From Propionibacteriaceae bacterium (GTDB lineage: Bacteria; Actinomycetota; Actinomycetes; Propionibacteriales; Propionibacteriaceae), in contig JAGQUI010000117.1 in assembly GCA_020438595.1 (NCBI GenBank), forward strand, positions 1 through 7,880: 7,880 nucleotides of DNA. The letters are read 5' to 3'. The notes under the pieces are model-generated. The model searched no databases. It worked only from the letters and a program-made list of their open reading frames with translations, and had not been told where the DNA came from. Both the position numbers and the translations under genes were made by a program. Position 1 is the first letter of the stretch; each line of letters begins with the position of its first letter. This document shows, piece by piece, positions 1 through 6,015 of the stretch.

Positions 1-666
<666 letters not shown>

Positions 667-1209
667 TTAGTTGGCCAGCCGAGCGGCCGGACGGGTCTTC
701 TCGATCTTGGCACGATCGGACAGGGATCTGCTGCCCCTGCCGAGTGCCACCAGCCCCGACTGCACGAGTTCGCGCACGCCGTAGGGCTTCAGCATCTCCA
801 ACAGGGCCTCCAGTTTGTCAGGCGAACCGGTGGCCTCGATGGTCATGGAGTCGTTGTGGACGTCGACGGTCTTGCCGCGGAACAGCTGCACGATCTCGAT
901 GATCTGGCTGCGCGTGGCCGGGTCCGCCTTGACCTTGATCAGGACGAGCTCGCGGCGCACCGCGTCCGCGTCCTCGAGCTGGACGATCTTGAGCACCTCG
1001 ATCAGCTTGTTCAGCTGTTTCACGATCTGCTCCAGGACGAGCTGGCTGTCCACCGCGACCTGCACGGTGATCCGGGAGAACTCCTCGTTCTCCGTCGGGC
1101 CCACGGCGAGCGACTCGATGTTGTAGCCGCGGCGGGCGAACAGGCCCGCGATCCGGGCGAGCACGCCGGGCTTGTTCTCCACCAGCACGCTGAGGGTGTG
1201 CGTGTTCAC
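667..1209 (-). CDS. ilvN: Acetolactate synthase small (regulatory) subunit
   Basis: This is the regulatory partner of IlvB; in the family it raises catalytic activity and confers feedback inhibition by valine. The product is 180 residues. An ACT domain occupies about residues 4-80, with the effector-site pattern [10 protein letters not shown] at 11-20 (Asn12 and Gly15 match the valine-site positions of the family) and [11 protein letters not shown] just after. The C-terminal activating domain starts near RRELVLIKV and ends around [17 protein letters not shown] basic tail, [19 protein letters not shown], makes it a little longer than the common 160-175 residues. The GTG start at 1209 overlaps the ilvB stop by four bases (GTGA) and has a strong upstream GAGAGG. 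The open frame continues far upstream to 1908, but that part is the shadow of ilvB in another frame. The overlap implies translational coupling, which would help keep subunit ratios. Confidence 0.96.
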   Translation of the reverse strand: MNTHTLSVLVENKPGVLARIAGLFARRGYNIESLAVGPTENEEFSRITVQVAVDSQLVLEQIVKQLNKLIEVLKIVQLEDADAVRRELVLIKVKADPATRSQIIEIVQLFRGKTVDVHNDSMTIEATGSPDKLEALLEMLKPYGVRELVQSGLVALGRGSRSLSDRAKIEKTRPAARLAN

Positions 1210-2948
1210 AGGACCTCTCCCTCCCAGTCGGGAGCCAGGTCCCGAGCGATCTTGATGTCGTCGTTGCTGGTGCCGGCCGCGACCATCGGCCACACCATGG
1301 CGTCCTTGTGCACCACGAACTCGACCACGACGGGGCGGTCGTTGATGGCCATCGCCTCGTTGATCACGCGGTCCACGTCCTCGGGGGTCTCCGCGCGCAG
1401 GCCCACCGCACCCATCGCCTCGGCCAGCTTCGGGAAGTCCGGCACCAGGTGGGTCTTGAGGTTCGTATTCGAGTAGCGCTCCCCGTAGAACAGGGTCTGC
1501 CACTGCCGCACCATGCCGAGGCTGCGGTTGTTGATCACGGCGATCTTGATCGGGATGTCGTTCAGCGCGCAGGTGACCAGCTCCTGGTTGGTCATCTGGA
1601 AGCAGCCGTCCCCGTCGATCCCCCACACCACCGTGCCCGGACGCCCGACCTGGGCGCCCATCGCGGCGGGCACGCAGTAGCCCATCGTGCCGGCGCCGCC
1701 GGAGTTCAGCCACCGCGCCGGCCGCTCGTGCGGCAGCAGGTGGGCGGACCACATCTGGTGCTGGCCCACACCGGCGACGTAGGTGGCGTCCGGCCCCGCG
1801 ATCTCGCCGATCCGCTTGATCACGTACTCCGGGCTGAGCAGTTCCTCCTGCATCGGCTGGGGGTCGAGCGCGTACTTGGCCTTGAGCCCCTTCAGGTAGC
1901 GCACCCACTCGCCGTAGTTGGGCAGGTCGGCCGCCCGCAGCAGGCTGTTCAGCTCGGCGAGCACCTCGGCGAGGTGGCCGACGATCGGCACGTCCGCGAC
2001 CCGGTTCTTGGAGATCTCTGCAGGGTCGATGTCGGCGTGGATCACCTTCGCCTCGGGGGCGAACGTGTCCAGCCTGCCGGTGACCCGGTCGTCGAACCGG
2101 GCGCCGAGGGTGATCAGCAGGTCGGACCGCTGCAGTGCCCCCACGGCGGAGACGGTGCCGTGCATGCCCGGCATGCCCATGTTCAGCTCGTGGCTGTCCG
2201 GGATCGCACCCCGCGCCATCAGGGTGGTCACGACCGGGATCTGCGTGATCCGGACGAGTTCGGCCAGCGCGTCCCAGGCCTGCGCCTTGATCACGCCACC
2301 GCCCACGTACAGCACCGGGCGCTTCGCCTCGCCGATCAGCCGGGCCGCTTCACGCAATTGCTTGCTGTGCGGCCTGGCGACCGGGTGGTAGCCGGGCAGG
2401 TCGAGCTCCTCGGGCCAGTGGAACTCGGTCTCGGACGCCAGCGCGTCCTTGGCGATGTCCACCAGCACCGGGCCCGGACGGCCGGTGGCCGCGATGTGGA
2501 ACGCGGCGGCGACGGCGTGCGGGATGTCGGCGGCGTCGGTGACGAGGAAGCTGTGCTTGGTGATCGGCATCGTGATGCCCCGGATGTCGGCCTCCTGGAA
2601 GGCGTCCGTGCCGATCGACCGGCTGGCGACCTGGCCGGTGATGGCCACGATCGGCACCGAGTCCATGTAGGCGTCGGCGATCGCGGTGACCAGGTTGGTC
2701 GCGCCCGGCCCGGAGGTGGCGATGCACACGCCGACCCTGCCGGTCACCATGGCGTAACCCTGGGCGGCGTGGCCCGCGCCCTGCTCGTGGCGGACCAGGA
2801 TGTGGCGCACCTTCGAGTCGTACAGCGGGTCGTAGGCGGGCAGGATCGCGCCGCCGGGGATGCCGAAGACGACATCGACGCCAACCCGCTCCAGTGACTC
2901 CACCAGGGCCTGGGCCCCGGTCAGGATTGTCGGTGACTCCCCGGGCAT
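1206..2948 (-). CDS. ilvB: Acetolactate synthase large (catalytic) subunit
   Basis: This ThDP-, FAD- and Mg-dependent enzyme joins two pyruvates to acetolactate, or pyruvate and 2-oxobutyrate to acetohydroxybutyrate, the committed step of Val/Leu/Ile synthesis. The product is 580 residues, normal for the family. The N-terminal pyrimidine domain has [10 protein letters not shown] at 28-37 and the catalytic Glu55 in [14 protein letters not shown], then [13 protein letters not shown] and GTDAFQEAD with the conserved Gln118. A central FAD-fold domain covers roughly 190-345 ([12 protein letters not shown] at 281-292). The C-terminal domain has GVGQHQMW at 394-401 and the ThDP/Mg signature from GDG at 446-448 to NN at 473-474. 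VRQWQTLFY around Trp483 is the region tied to herbicide binding in homologues. The ATG at 2948 has AGAGAGG five bases upstream. The gene heads the ilvBNC operon and is preceded by a leader-peptide attenuator. These motifs distinguish it from pyruvate oxidase or glyoxylate carboligase relatives, and the adjoining ilvN settles the assignment. Confidence 0.98.
   Translation of the reverse strand: MPGESPTILTGAQALVESLERVGVDVVFGIPGGAILPAYDPLYDSKVRHILVRHEQGAGHAAQGYAMVTGRVGVCIATSGPGATNLVTAIADAYMDSVPIVAITGQVASRSIGTDAFQEADIRGITMPITKHSFLVTDAADIPHAVAAAFHIAATGRPGPVLVDIAKDALASETEFHWPEELDLPGYHPVARPHSKQLREAARLIGEAKRPVLYVGGGVIKAQAWDALAELVRITQIPVVTTLMARGAIPDSHELNMGMPGMHGTVSAVGALQRSDLLITLGARFDDRVTGRLDTFAPEAKVIHADIDPAEISKNRVADVPIVGHLAEVLAELNSLLRAADLPNYGEWVRYLKGLKAKYALDPQPMQEELLSPEYVIKRIGEIAGPDATYVAGVGQHQMWSAHLLPHERPARWLNSGGAGTMGYCVPAAMGAQVGRPGTVVWGIDGDGCFQMTNQELVTCALNDIPIKIAVINNRSLGMVRQWQTLFYGERYSNTNLKTHLVPDFPKLAEAMGAVGLRAETPEDVDRVINEAMAINDRPVVVEFVVHKDAMVWPMVAAGTSNDDIKIARDLAPDWEGEVL
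1214..1225 (-). promoter_or_regulatory. Ribosome binding site of ilvN, deciding its GTG start
   Basis: The purine run GGGAGGGAGAGG lies within the last codons of ilvB, its final GAGAGG four bases before the GTG at 1209. It supports the GTG start, which overlaps the ilvB stop. Confidence 0.7.
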
Positions 2949-2953
2949 CTCTA

Positions 2954-2960
2954 CCTCTCT
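2954..2960 (-). promoter_or_regulatory. Ribosome binding site of ilvB
   Basis: AGAGAGG stands five bases before the ilvB ATG and about 27 nt downstream of the attenuator T-run. It lies outside the terminator stem, so control in this leader should act on transcription and not by hiding the ribosome site. Confidence 0.8.
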
Positions 2961-2987
2961 TCGTTGATGGTTGGCGTACGGACGCAG

Positions 2988-3019
2988 AAAAAAACCCCCG
3001 CTGCTGGCGCAGGCGAGGG
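2988..3019 (-). terminator. Intrinsic terminator (attenuator) in the ilvB leader
   Basis: On the minus strand CCCTCGC (3019-3013) pairs with GCGGGGG (3001-2995) with one U.G pair. Inside it CTG pairs with CAG around a CGC loop, leaving a small CA bulge. Seven T residues (2994-2988) follow directly. This is a textbook Rho-independent terminator, yet it sits 39 bases before the ilvB start and after the promoter, so it must be bypassed for the operon to be expressed. It would end leader transcription when branched-chain aminoacyl-tRNAs are plentiful. Confidence 0.88.
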
Positions 3020-3058
3020 AGCGTGTCGGTGATCGAGCCTGGGCTCAGCCGACACGCT
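3003..3058 (-). promoter_or_regulatory. Leader RNA switch: anti-antiterminator and antiterminator pairings
   Basis: A perfect 10-bp inverted repeat, AGCGTGTCGG (3058-3049) with CCGACACGCT (3029-3020), forms a hairpin that abuts the terminator stem with no spacer. Its loop sequence GCTGAGCCCAGG (3049-3038) can instead pair with CCTGCGCCAGC (3013-3003), the inner 5' part of the terminator, giving about 10 pairs with one bulge and one mismatch. That would block the terminator. A ribosome stalled on the Leu/Val codons just upstream would cover the first arm and free this antiterminator. A ribosome that reaches the leader stop codon, inside the antiterminator arm, would cover it and allow termination. 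The pairings are read from sequence; the switching is inferred from the known logic of amino acid attenuators. Confidence 0.8.
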
Positions 3059-3086
3059 GGCTAACTACGAGAAGGGTCTTCCGCAC
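3045..3086 (-). CDS. ilvB leader peptide with Leu-Leu-Val-Val control codons
   Basis: A 13-codon frame from GTG at 3086 to TGA at 3045-3047 encodes MRKTLLVVSQRVG. The four adjacent codons CTT CTC GTA GTT (3074-3063) call for leucine and valine, end products of the operon that follows. CTT, GTA and GTT are uncommon in this GC-rich genome, which would make translation more sensitive to tRNA charging. The codons for the C-terminal Gln-Arg-Val-Gly overlap the first arm of the leader hairpin, and the stop codon lies in the antiterminator arm. No Shine-Dalgarno sequence precedes the GTG. The likely transcription start falls on or next to the GTG, so translation is probably leaderless. A longer in-frame TTG start at 3116 is possible but would lie upstream of the predicted transcription start. 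The peptide itself is presumed to have no function beyond sensing. Confidence 0.82.
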   Translation of the reverse strand: MRKTLLVVSQRVG

Positions 3087-3093
3087 GGCACCA

Positions 3094-3122
3094 AGGTTGG
3101 CCGCCCGCGGGGGCAATGTCAA
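3094..3122 (-). promoter_or_regulatory. Promoter of the ilvBNC operon
   Basis: A perfect -35 hexamer TTGACA (3122-3117) is followed after 17 bases by CAACCT (3099-3094), a weak -10 that keeps only the second A and last T of the consensus. Seven bases later comes the GTG of the leader peptide, where transcription would start. Spacing and the position just upstream of the attenuator support the call; the poor -10 is the main doubt. Confidence 0.62.
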
Positions 3123-3282
3123 CACATGGCCGGTACGTTTCACATGTTGGGCCGGACGTCCCGCTCCGCGGCCAAGGCTCAACCCGTCCCTTCGACTTGG
3201 CCGCCAATTCTGAAGGATTCTCAGCCGGGGGGTGGAAGTGGCGGCAGTGCCTGGGTGACCATGAGGATCAGCTCGCAGATCG

Positions 3283-3288
3283 AAGGGA
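3283..3288 (+). promoter_or_regulatory. Ribosome binding site of the SpoIID-domain gene, deciding its start
   Basis: AAGGGA lies seven bases before the ATG at 3296, separated by a C-rich spacer. It selects this ATG over further in-frame upstream codons and matches the point where a signal peptide begins. Confidence 0.7.
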
Positions 3289-3295
3289 CCCCCCG

Positions 3296-4783
3296 ATGTT
3301 GACCAACGCTGCGCCAGCCGCCTTCGCGCGCGCGGCCGTCGCGACGGCCGCGGCCGCCGCCCTGCTGTACGGACTCGGGGGCTCCACGATCCCTGCCCAG
3401 GCGGACACCGCCGTCGCCCCCGAGAGCGGAGCGGTCACGGTCGTCGGCGCCGGCTGGGGCCACGGCAAGGGGATGTCGCAGTGGGGTGCGTACGGTGCCG
3501 CCAGCAAGGGCCTGAGCTACGCGGAGATCATCGACTTCTACTACCCCGGCACCACGCTGAAGACCGCGACCAACCAGACGATGCGGATCTGGATCACCGC
3601 GGACAACAACAACAAGGTCTACTTCCGTCCCGACTCGGGGCTGATCGTGAAGGACTCCGCCGGCAAGAAGGTCACCCTGCCCACCGGCTCCAAGTACACG
3701 AAGTGGCGGATCAACCGGGTCGGCAGCAAGCGCGTGCTGGCCTACCGCAGTACGAGCGGGAAGTACGTCCGCTACTCCAACAGCCTCAACCCGGGCCGGG
3801 TCTGGTACGTGAAGAACACGAAGACCAACAAGGTGCGCCTGGTCATCCCGGGCGGCACGACCAAGACCTACCGCGGACGGATCGCCGCCAAGTTCTCCGG
3901 CAGCGGCATGCGCACCGTGAACCACGTGCCGATGGAGAGCTACCTGCGCTCTGTGGTGCCCGCCGAGATGCCGGCGTCCTGGAACGCGGACGCGGTCAGG
4001 GCACAGGCGGTGGCCGCGCGCACCTACGCCGCGTGGATGAAGGCCAACACGAGCTACTCCGGCTACGACCTGTGCGACACCAGTGCCTGCCAGGTCTACA
4101 AGGGCGTCGAGTACGAGCACCCGTCCTCCGATGCCGCGATCGAGGCGTCCGCCAACAAGATGGCGATGTACAAGGGTGCTCCGGCCCTGACGATGTTCTC
4201 CTCGTCCAACGGCGGCTGGTCGGCGTCCGGCGGCTCGGGCTACCCGTACCTGAAGGCCCAGAAGGATCCCTACGACGGCGTGAAGCGCGACCAGTCGTGG
4301 TCGGTGACGCTCAGCTCGACGAAGATCCAGAACGCGTACTCCAGCATCGGCAAGCTCGAGGCCGTGCAGGTCACCGAGCGGGACGGGGACGGGACCTACG
4401 GCGGCCGGGTCGAGACCATCAAGATCAAGGGGTCCAAGGGGTCGGTGACCGTGAGCGGCGGCACGTTCAAGAGCAAGTTCGGCCTGAAGGAACGCCTGTT
4501 CAAGATCGTCGGCGGCAGCGTCTCGACCGCGTCCAGCACCGCGACGACGACGGCCACCGAGACCACCACCGCGACGGCCACCGCGACCGCGGACGACGCG
4601 TCCACCGGCGAACTCACCGGTGCCGTGCTCAAGGCCTACAACGCCCTCAGCGCGAAGGACGCGGACACTCTGGGTGACCCGAAGACCGGCGTCGTGAAGA
4701 CGTCCACCGGCACCTACGCCGACTTCGACCTCGGCCGGATCACCTGCCCGGCCGGCAAGGACTGCATCGTCAGCTTCGGCTGA
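3296..4783 (+). CDS. Secreted SpoIID/LytB-domain cell-wall protein with C-terminal LGFP-like module
   Basis: The 495-residue product begins with a probable signal peptide: an Ala-rich hydrophobic stretch at about 13-29 and a likely cleavage after Ala-Gln-Ala36. The motif GAGWGHGKGMSQWGAYG at 51-67, then YYPGT, marks the SpoIID/LytB family. The core SpoIID segment follows at about 205-250, with VPMESYLRSVVPAEMP (211-226) and AVRAQAVAARTYAAW. Glu224 aligns with the catalytic Glu of the Bacillus lytic transglycosylase SpoIID. CDTSACQVYKG (Cys260 and Cys265, a possible disulfide) and SSNGGWSASGG are also typical. A Thr/Ala linker at about 410-432 leads to a terminal module (440-495) resembling a single LGFP repeat: TLGDPKTG, then GTYADFDLGRITC, with two more Cys at 484 and 490. 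It probably acts on or binds peptidoglycan outside the membrane; the substrate is not known. It is transcribed divergently from ilvB and converges on the HIT gene. No sporulation gene is nearby, so a sporulation role should not be assumed. Confidence 0.9.
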   Translation: MLTNAAPAAFARAAVATAAAAALLYGLGGSTIPAQADTAVAPESGAVTVVGAGWGHGKGMSQWGAYGAASKGLSYAEIIDFYYPGTTLKTATNQTMRIWITADNNNKVYFRPDSGLIVKDSAGKKVTLPTGSKYTKWRINRVGSKRVLAYRSTSGKYVRYSNSLNPGRVWYVKNTKTNKVRLVIPGGTTKTYRGRIAAKFSGSGMRTVNHVPMESYLRSVVPAEMPASWNADAVRAQAVAARTYAAWMKANTSYSGYDLCDTSACQVYKGVEYEHPSSDAAIEASANKMAMYKGAPALTMFSSSNGGWSASGGSGYPYLKAQKDPYDGVKRDQSWSVTLSSTKIQNAYSSIGKLEAVQVTERDGDGTYGGRVETIKIKGSKGSVTVSGGTFKSKFGLKERLFKIVGGSVSTASSTATTTATETTTATATATADDASTGELTGAVLKAYNALSAKDADTLGDPKTGVVKTSTGTYADFDLGRITCPAGKDCIVSFG

Positions 4784-4789
4784 ATCGCC

Positions 4790-4802
4790 GGCCCCGCGGG
4801 CC
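4790..4802. terminator. Possible small bidirectional terminator hairpin between convergent genes
   Basis: GGCCC-CGC-GGGCC lies in the 30-bp gap between the stop codons of the SpoIID-domain gene and the HIT gene. It could fold in either transcript. The stem is only five pairs and no T-run follows on either strand, so termination here is a guess from position. Confidence 0.3.
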
Positions 4803-4813
4803 TGGGACGACCG

Positions 4814-5212
4814 CTACTCCAGGATCTGCCGGTGCACCCGGTCGAGGTCGACGTCCTGCTCCTTCACCATCAGCTCGCGCAGGCCGGGACGGTGGGCGTA
4901 GCGCGGCACCAGGTGCACGTGCAGGTGGAAGACCTCCTGGCCCGCCGAGACGCCGCTGCTGCTGAGCAGGTTCAGCCCGTCGGCGGCGAGCCGGTCCACC
5001 AGCAGCCGGCTCACGGCGCTGATCGCGGGCGCGATCTCGGTGAGCGCCTCGGGCTGGCCGAGCAGGTCGTCGACGTGGCGGCGCGGCACCACGAGGGTGT
5101 GCCCGACGTGCCACGGATTGATGTCGAGGAACGCGATGGCGTACTCGTCGGCGTAGATCTGCTTCGACGGGATCTCGCCGGCGACGATCCGGCAGAACAG
5201 GCAGTCGTCCAT
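4814..5212 (-). CDS. HIT-family nucleotide hydrolase/transferase
   Basis: The 132-residue product has the histidine triad HLHVHLVP (His96, His98, His100), whose middle His is the nucleophile in the family, and an N-terminal CLFC (Cys4, Cys7) typical of zinc-binding bacterial HIT proteins. FLDINPWHVGHTLVVPRRH at 28-46 is the usual nucleotide-binding core. Such cytosolic proteins hydrolyse nucleoside phosphoramidates or dinucleotides; the exact substrate cannot be told from sequence. The ATG at 5212 is the only start that gives the normal MDDCLFCRI opening. The frame is open further upstream, but that part is the shadow of hisF. The gene begins five bases after the hisF stop and lacks a clear ribosome site (GAGCCCC precedes it), so it may depend on reinitiation by ribosomes finishing hisF. 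It ends 30 bp from the convergent SpoIID-domain gene. Confidence 0.93.
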   Translation of the reverse strand: MDDCLFCRIVAGEIPSKQIYADEYAIAFLDINPWHVGHTLVVPRRHVDDLLGQPEALTEIAPAISAVSRLLVDRLAADGLNLLSSSGVSAGQEVFHLHVHLVPRYAHRPGLRELMVKEQDVDLDRVHRQILE

Positions 5213-5217
5213 GGGGC

Positions 5218-5979
5218 TCAGCGTACGGGGAAACCGGCGTCGGCGAGGCCGGCCTTGACCTCGGCGATGGCCAGGGTCCCGTAGTGGAACACGCTGGCGG
5301 CCAGCACGGCGTCCGCGCCGGCACGGGCGGCCTCGACGAAGTGCGCGACCGTGCCGGCGCCGCCGGACGCGATCACGGGAACGTCGACGACGTCTTTCAC
5401 GGCGGCGATCATCTCGACGTCGAAGCCGTCGGTGGTGCCGTCGGCGTCCATGGAGTTGAGCAGGATCTCGCCCGCGCCGCGCTCGACGGCCTCCCGGACC
5501 CACGCGATGGCGTCCAGACCCGCCGCGCGGCGTCCGCCGTGGGTGGTCACGCCGAAACCGGACGGCTGGCCGGGCTCGCGCCGGGCGTCCAGGGAGAGCA
5601 CCAGCACCTGGTTGCCGAAGCGGCGGGCGATCTCGTCGATCGCGGCCGGGCGCTCGATGGCGCCGGTGTTGATGCCGATCTTGTCGGCACCGGTGCGCAG
5701 CAACCGGTCGACGTCCTCGACCCCGCGCACTCCCCCGCCGACGGCCAGCGGGATGAACACCGTCTCGGCCGTGCGCCGGACCATGTCGTAGGTGGTCGCG
5801 CGCCCCTCGGCGGACGCGGAGATGTCCAGGAAGACCAGTTCGTCTGCGCCCTGTTCGCCGTAGGCGGCGGCCAGTTCGACCGGGTCGCCGGCGTCGCGCA
5901 GGTTCAGGAAGTTGACCCCCTTCACCACCCGGCCGTCGTGCACGTCGAGGCAGGGGATGACCCGGATGGCGAGCGTCAT
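5218..5979 (-). CDS. hisF: Imidazole glycerol phosphate synthase, cyclase subunit HisF
   Basis: HisF forms imidazole glycerol phosphate and AICAR from PRFAR, using ammonia made by the glutaminase HisH; it links histidine and purine synthesis. The 253-residue product is full length for this single-domain (beta/alpha)8 barrel. The catalytic acids are Asp12 in [17 protein letters not shown] and Asp131 in LSLDARR. Phosphate-binding loops are seen at AVGGGVR (79-85), INTGAIE, and [11 protein letters not shown] near the C-terminus. The ATG at 5979 is the only start possible after an in-frame TAA at 5989-5991. Its nearest purine run, GAGG, is only two bases from the ATG, closer than usual. The gene starts 36 bases after the helicase stop and ends five bases before the HIT start, which suggests cotranscription. 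HisH and HisA are not in the window. Confidence 0.97.
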   Translation of the reverse strand: MTLAIRVIPCLDVHDGRVVKGVNFLNLRDAGDPVELAAAYGEQGADELVFLDISASAEGRATTYDMVRRTAETVFIPLAVGGGVRGVEDVDRLLRTGADKIGINTGAIERPAAIDEIARRFGNQVLVLSLDARREPGQPSGFGVTTHGGRRAAGLDAIAWVREAVERGAGEILLNSMDADGTTDGFDVEMIAAVKDVVDVPVIASGGAGTVAHFVEAARAGADAVLAASVFHYGTLAIAEVKAGLADAGFPVR

Positions 5980-6015
5980 GGCCTCAGGTTAGCGAGCCCC
6001 GGAGCGCCGAACGCG

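Noticed and set aside
1210..1908. Upstream extension of the ilvN frame to 1908
   Set aside because: The extension is Arg/Gly/Ala/Pro-rich out-of-frame reading of ilvB. The ACT domain begins right after the GTG at 1209, which has a strong ribosome site.
1308..2897. Plus-strand open frame of 529 codons opposite ilvB
   Set aside because: Antisense shadow of ilvB caused by high GC at third positions; low-complexity His/Asp/Gly/Val/Arg product without recognisable domains.
3020..3058. 10-bp inverted repeat considered as a protein operator or transposon end
   Set aside because: It lies in the transcribed leader, overlaps the leader-peptide codons and abuts the terminator, so an RNA hairpin of an attenuator accounts for it. 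No transposase or target duplication is present.
2988..3122. T-box riboswitch upstream of ilvB
   Set aside because: No T-box consensus and no specifier-loop architecture is visible, and a leader peptide with control codons is present, which fits ribosome-mediated attenuation.
2971..3213. Plus-strand open frame of 80 codons across the ilvB leader
   Set aside because: It covers the attenuator and promoter on the opposite strand, has no family features, and the RNA structures explain the sequence better.
3116..3295. Upstream extension of the SpoIID-domain frame
   Set aside because: It would put about 60 charged and aromatic residues before an evident signal peptide, and the ribosome site points to the ATG at 3296.
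3221..4120. Minus-strand frame of 299 codons opposite the SpoIID-domain gene
   Set aside because: Antisense shadow; the plus strand carries the signal peptide, the conserved motifs and a ribosome site.
4770..5503. Other minus-strand frames overlapping the HIT and hisF genes
   Set aside because: Arg/Pro/Gly/Ala-rich out-of-frame readings of two well-recognised genes; neither has a motif.
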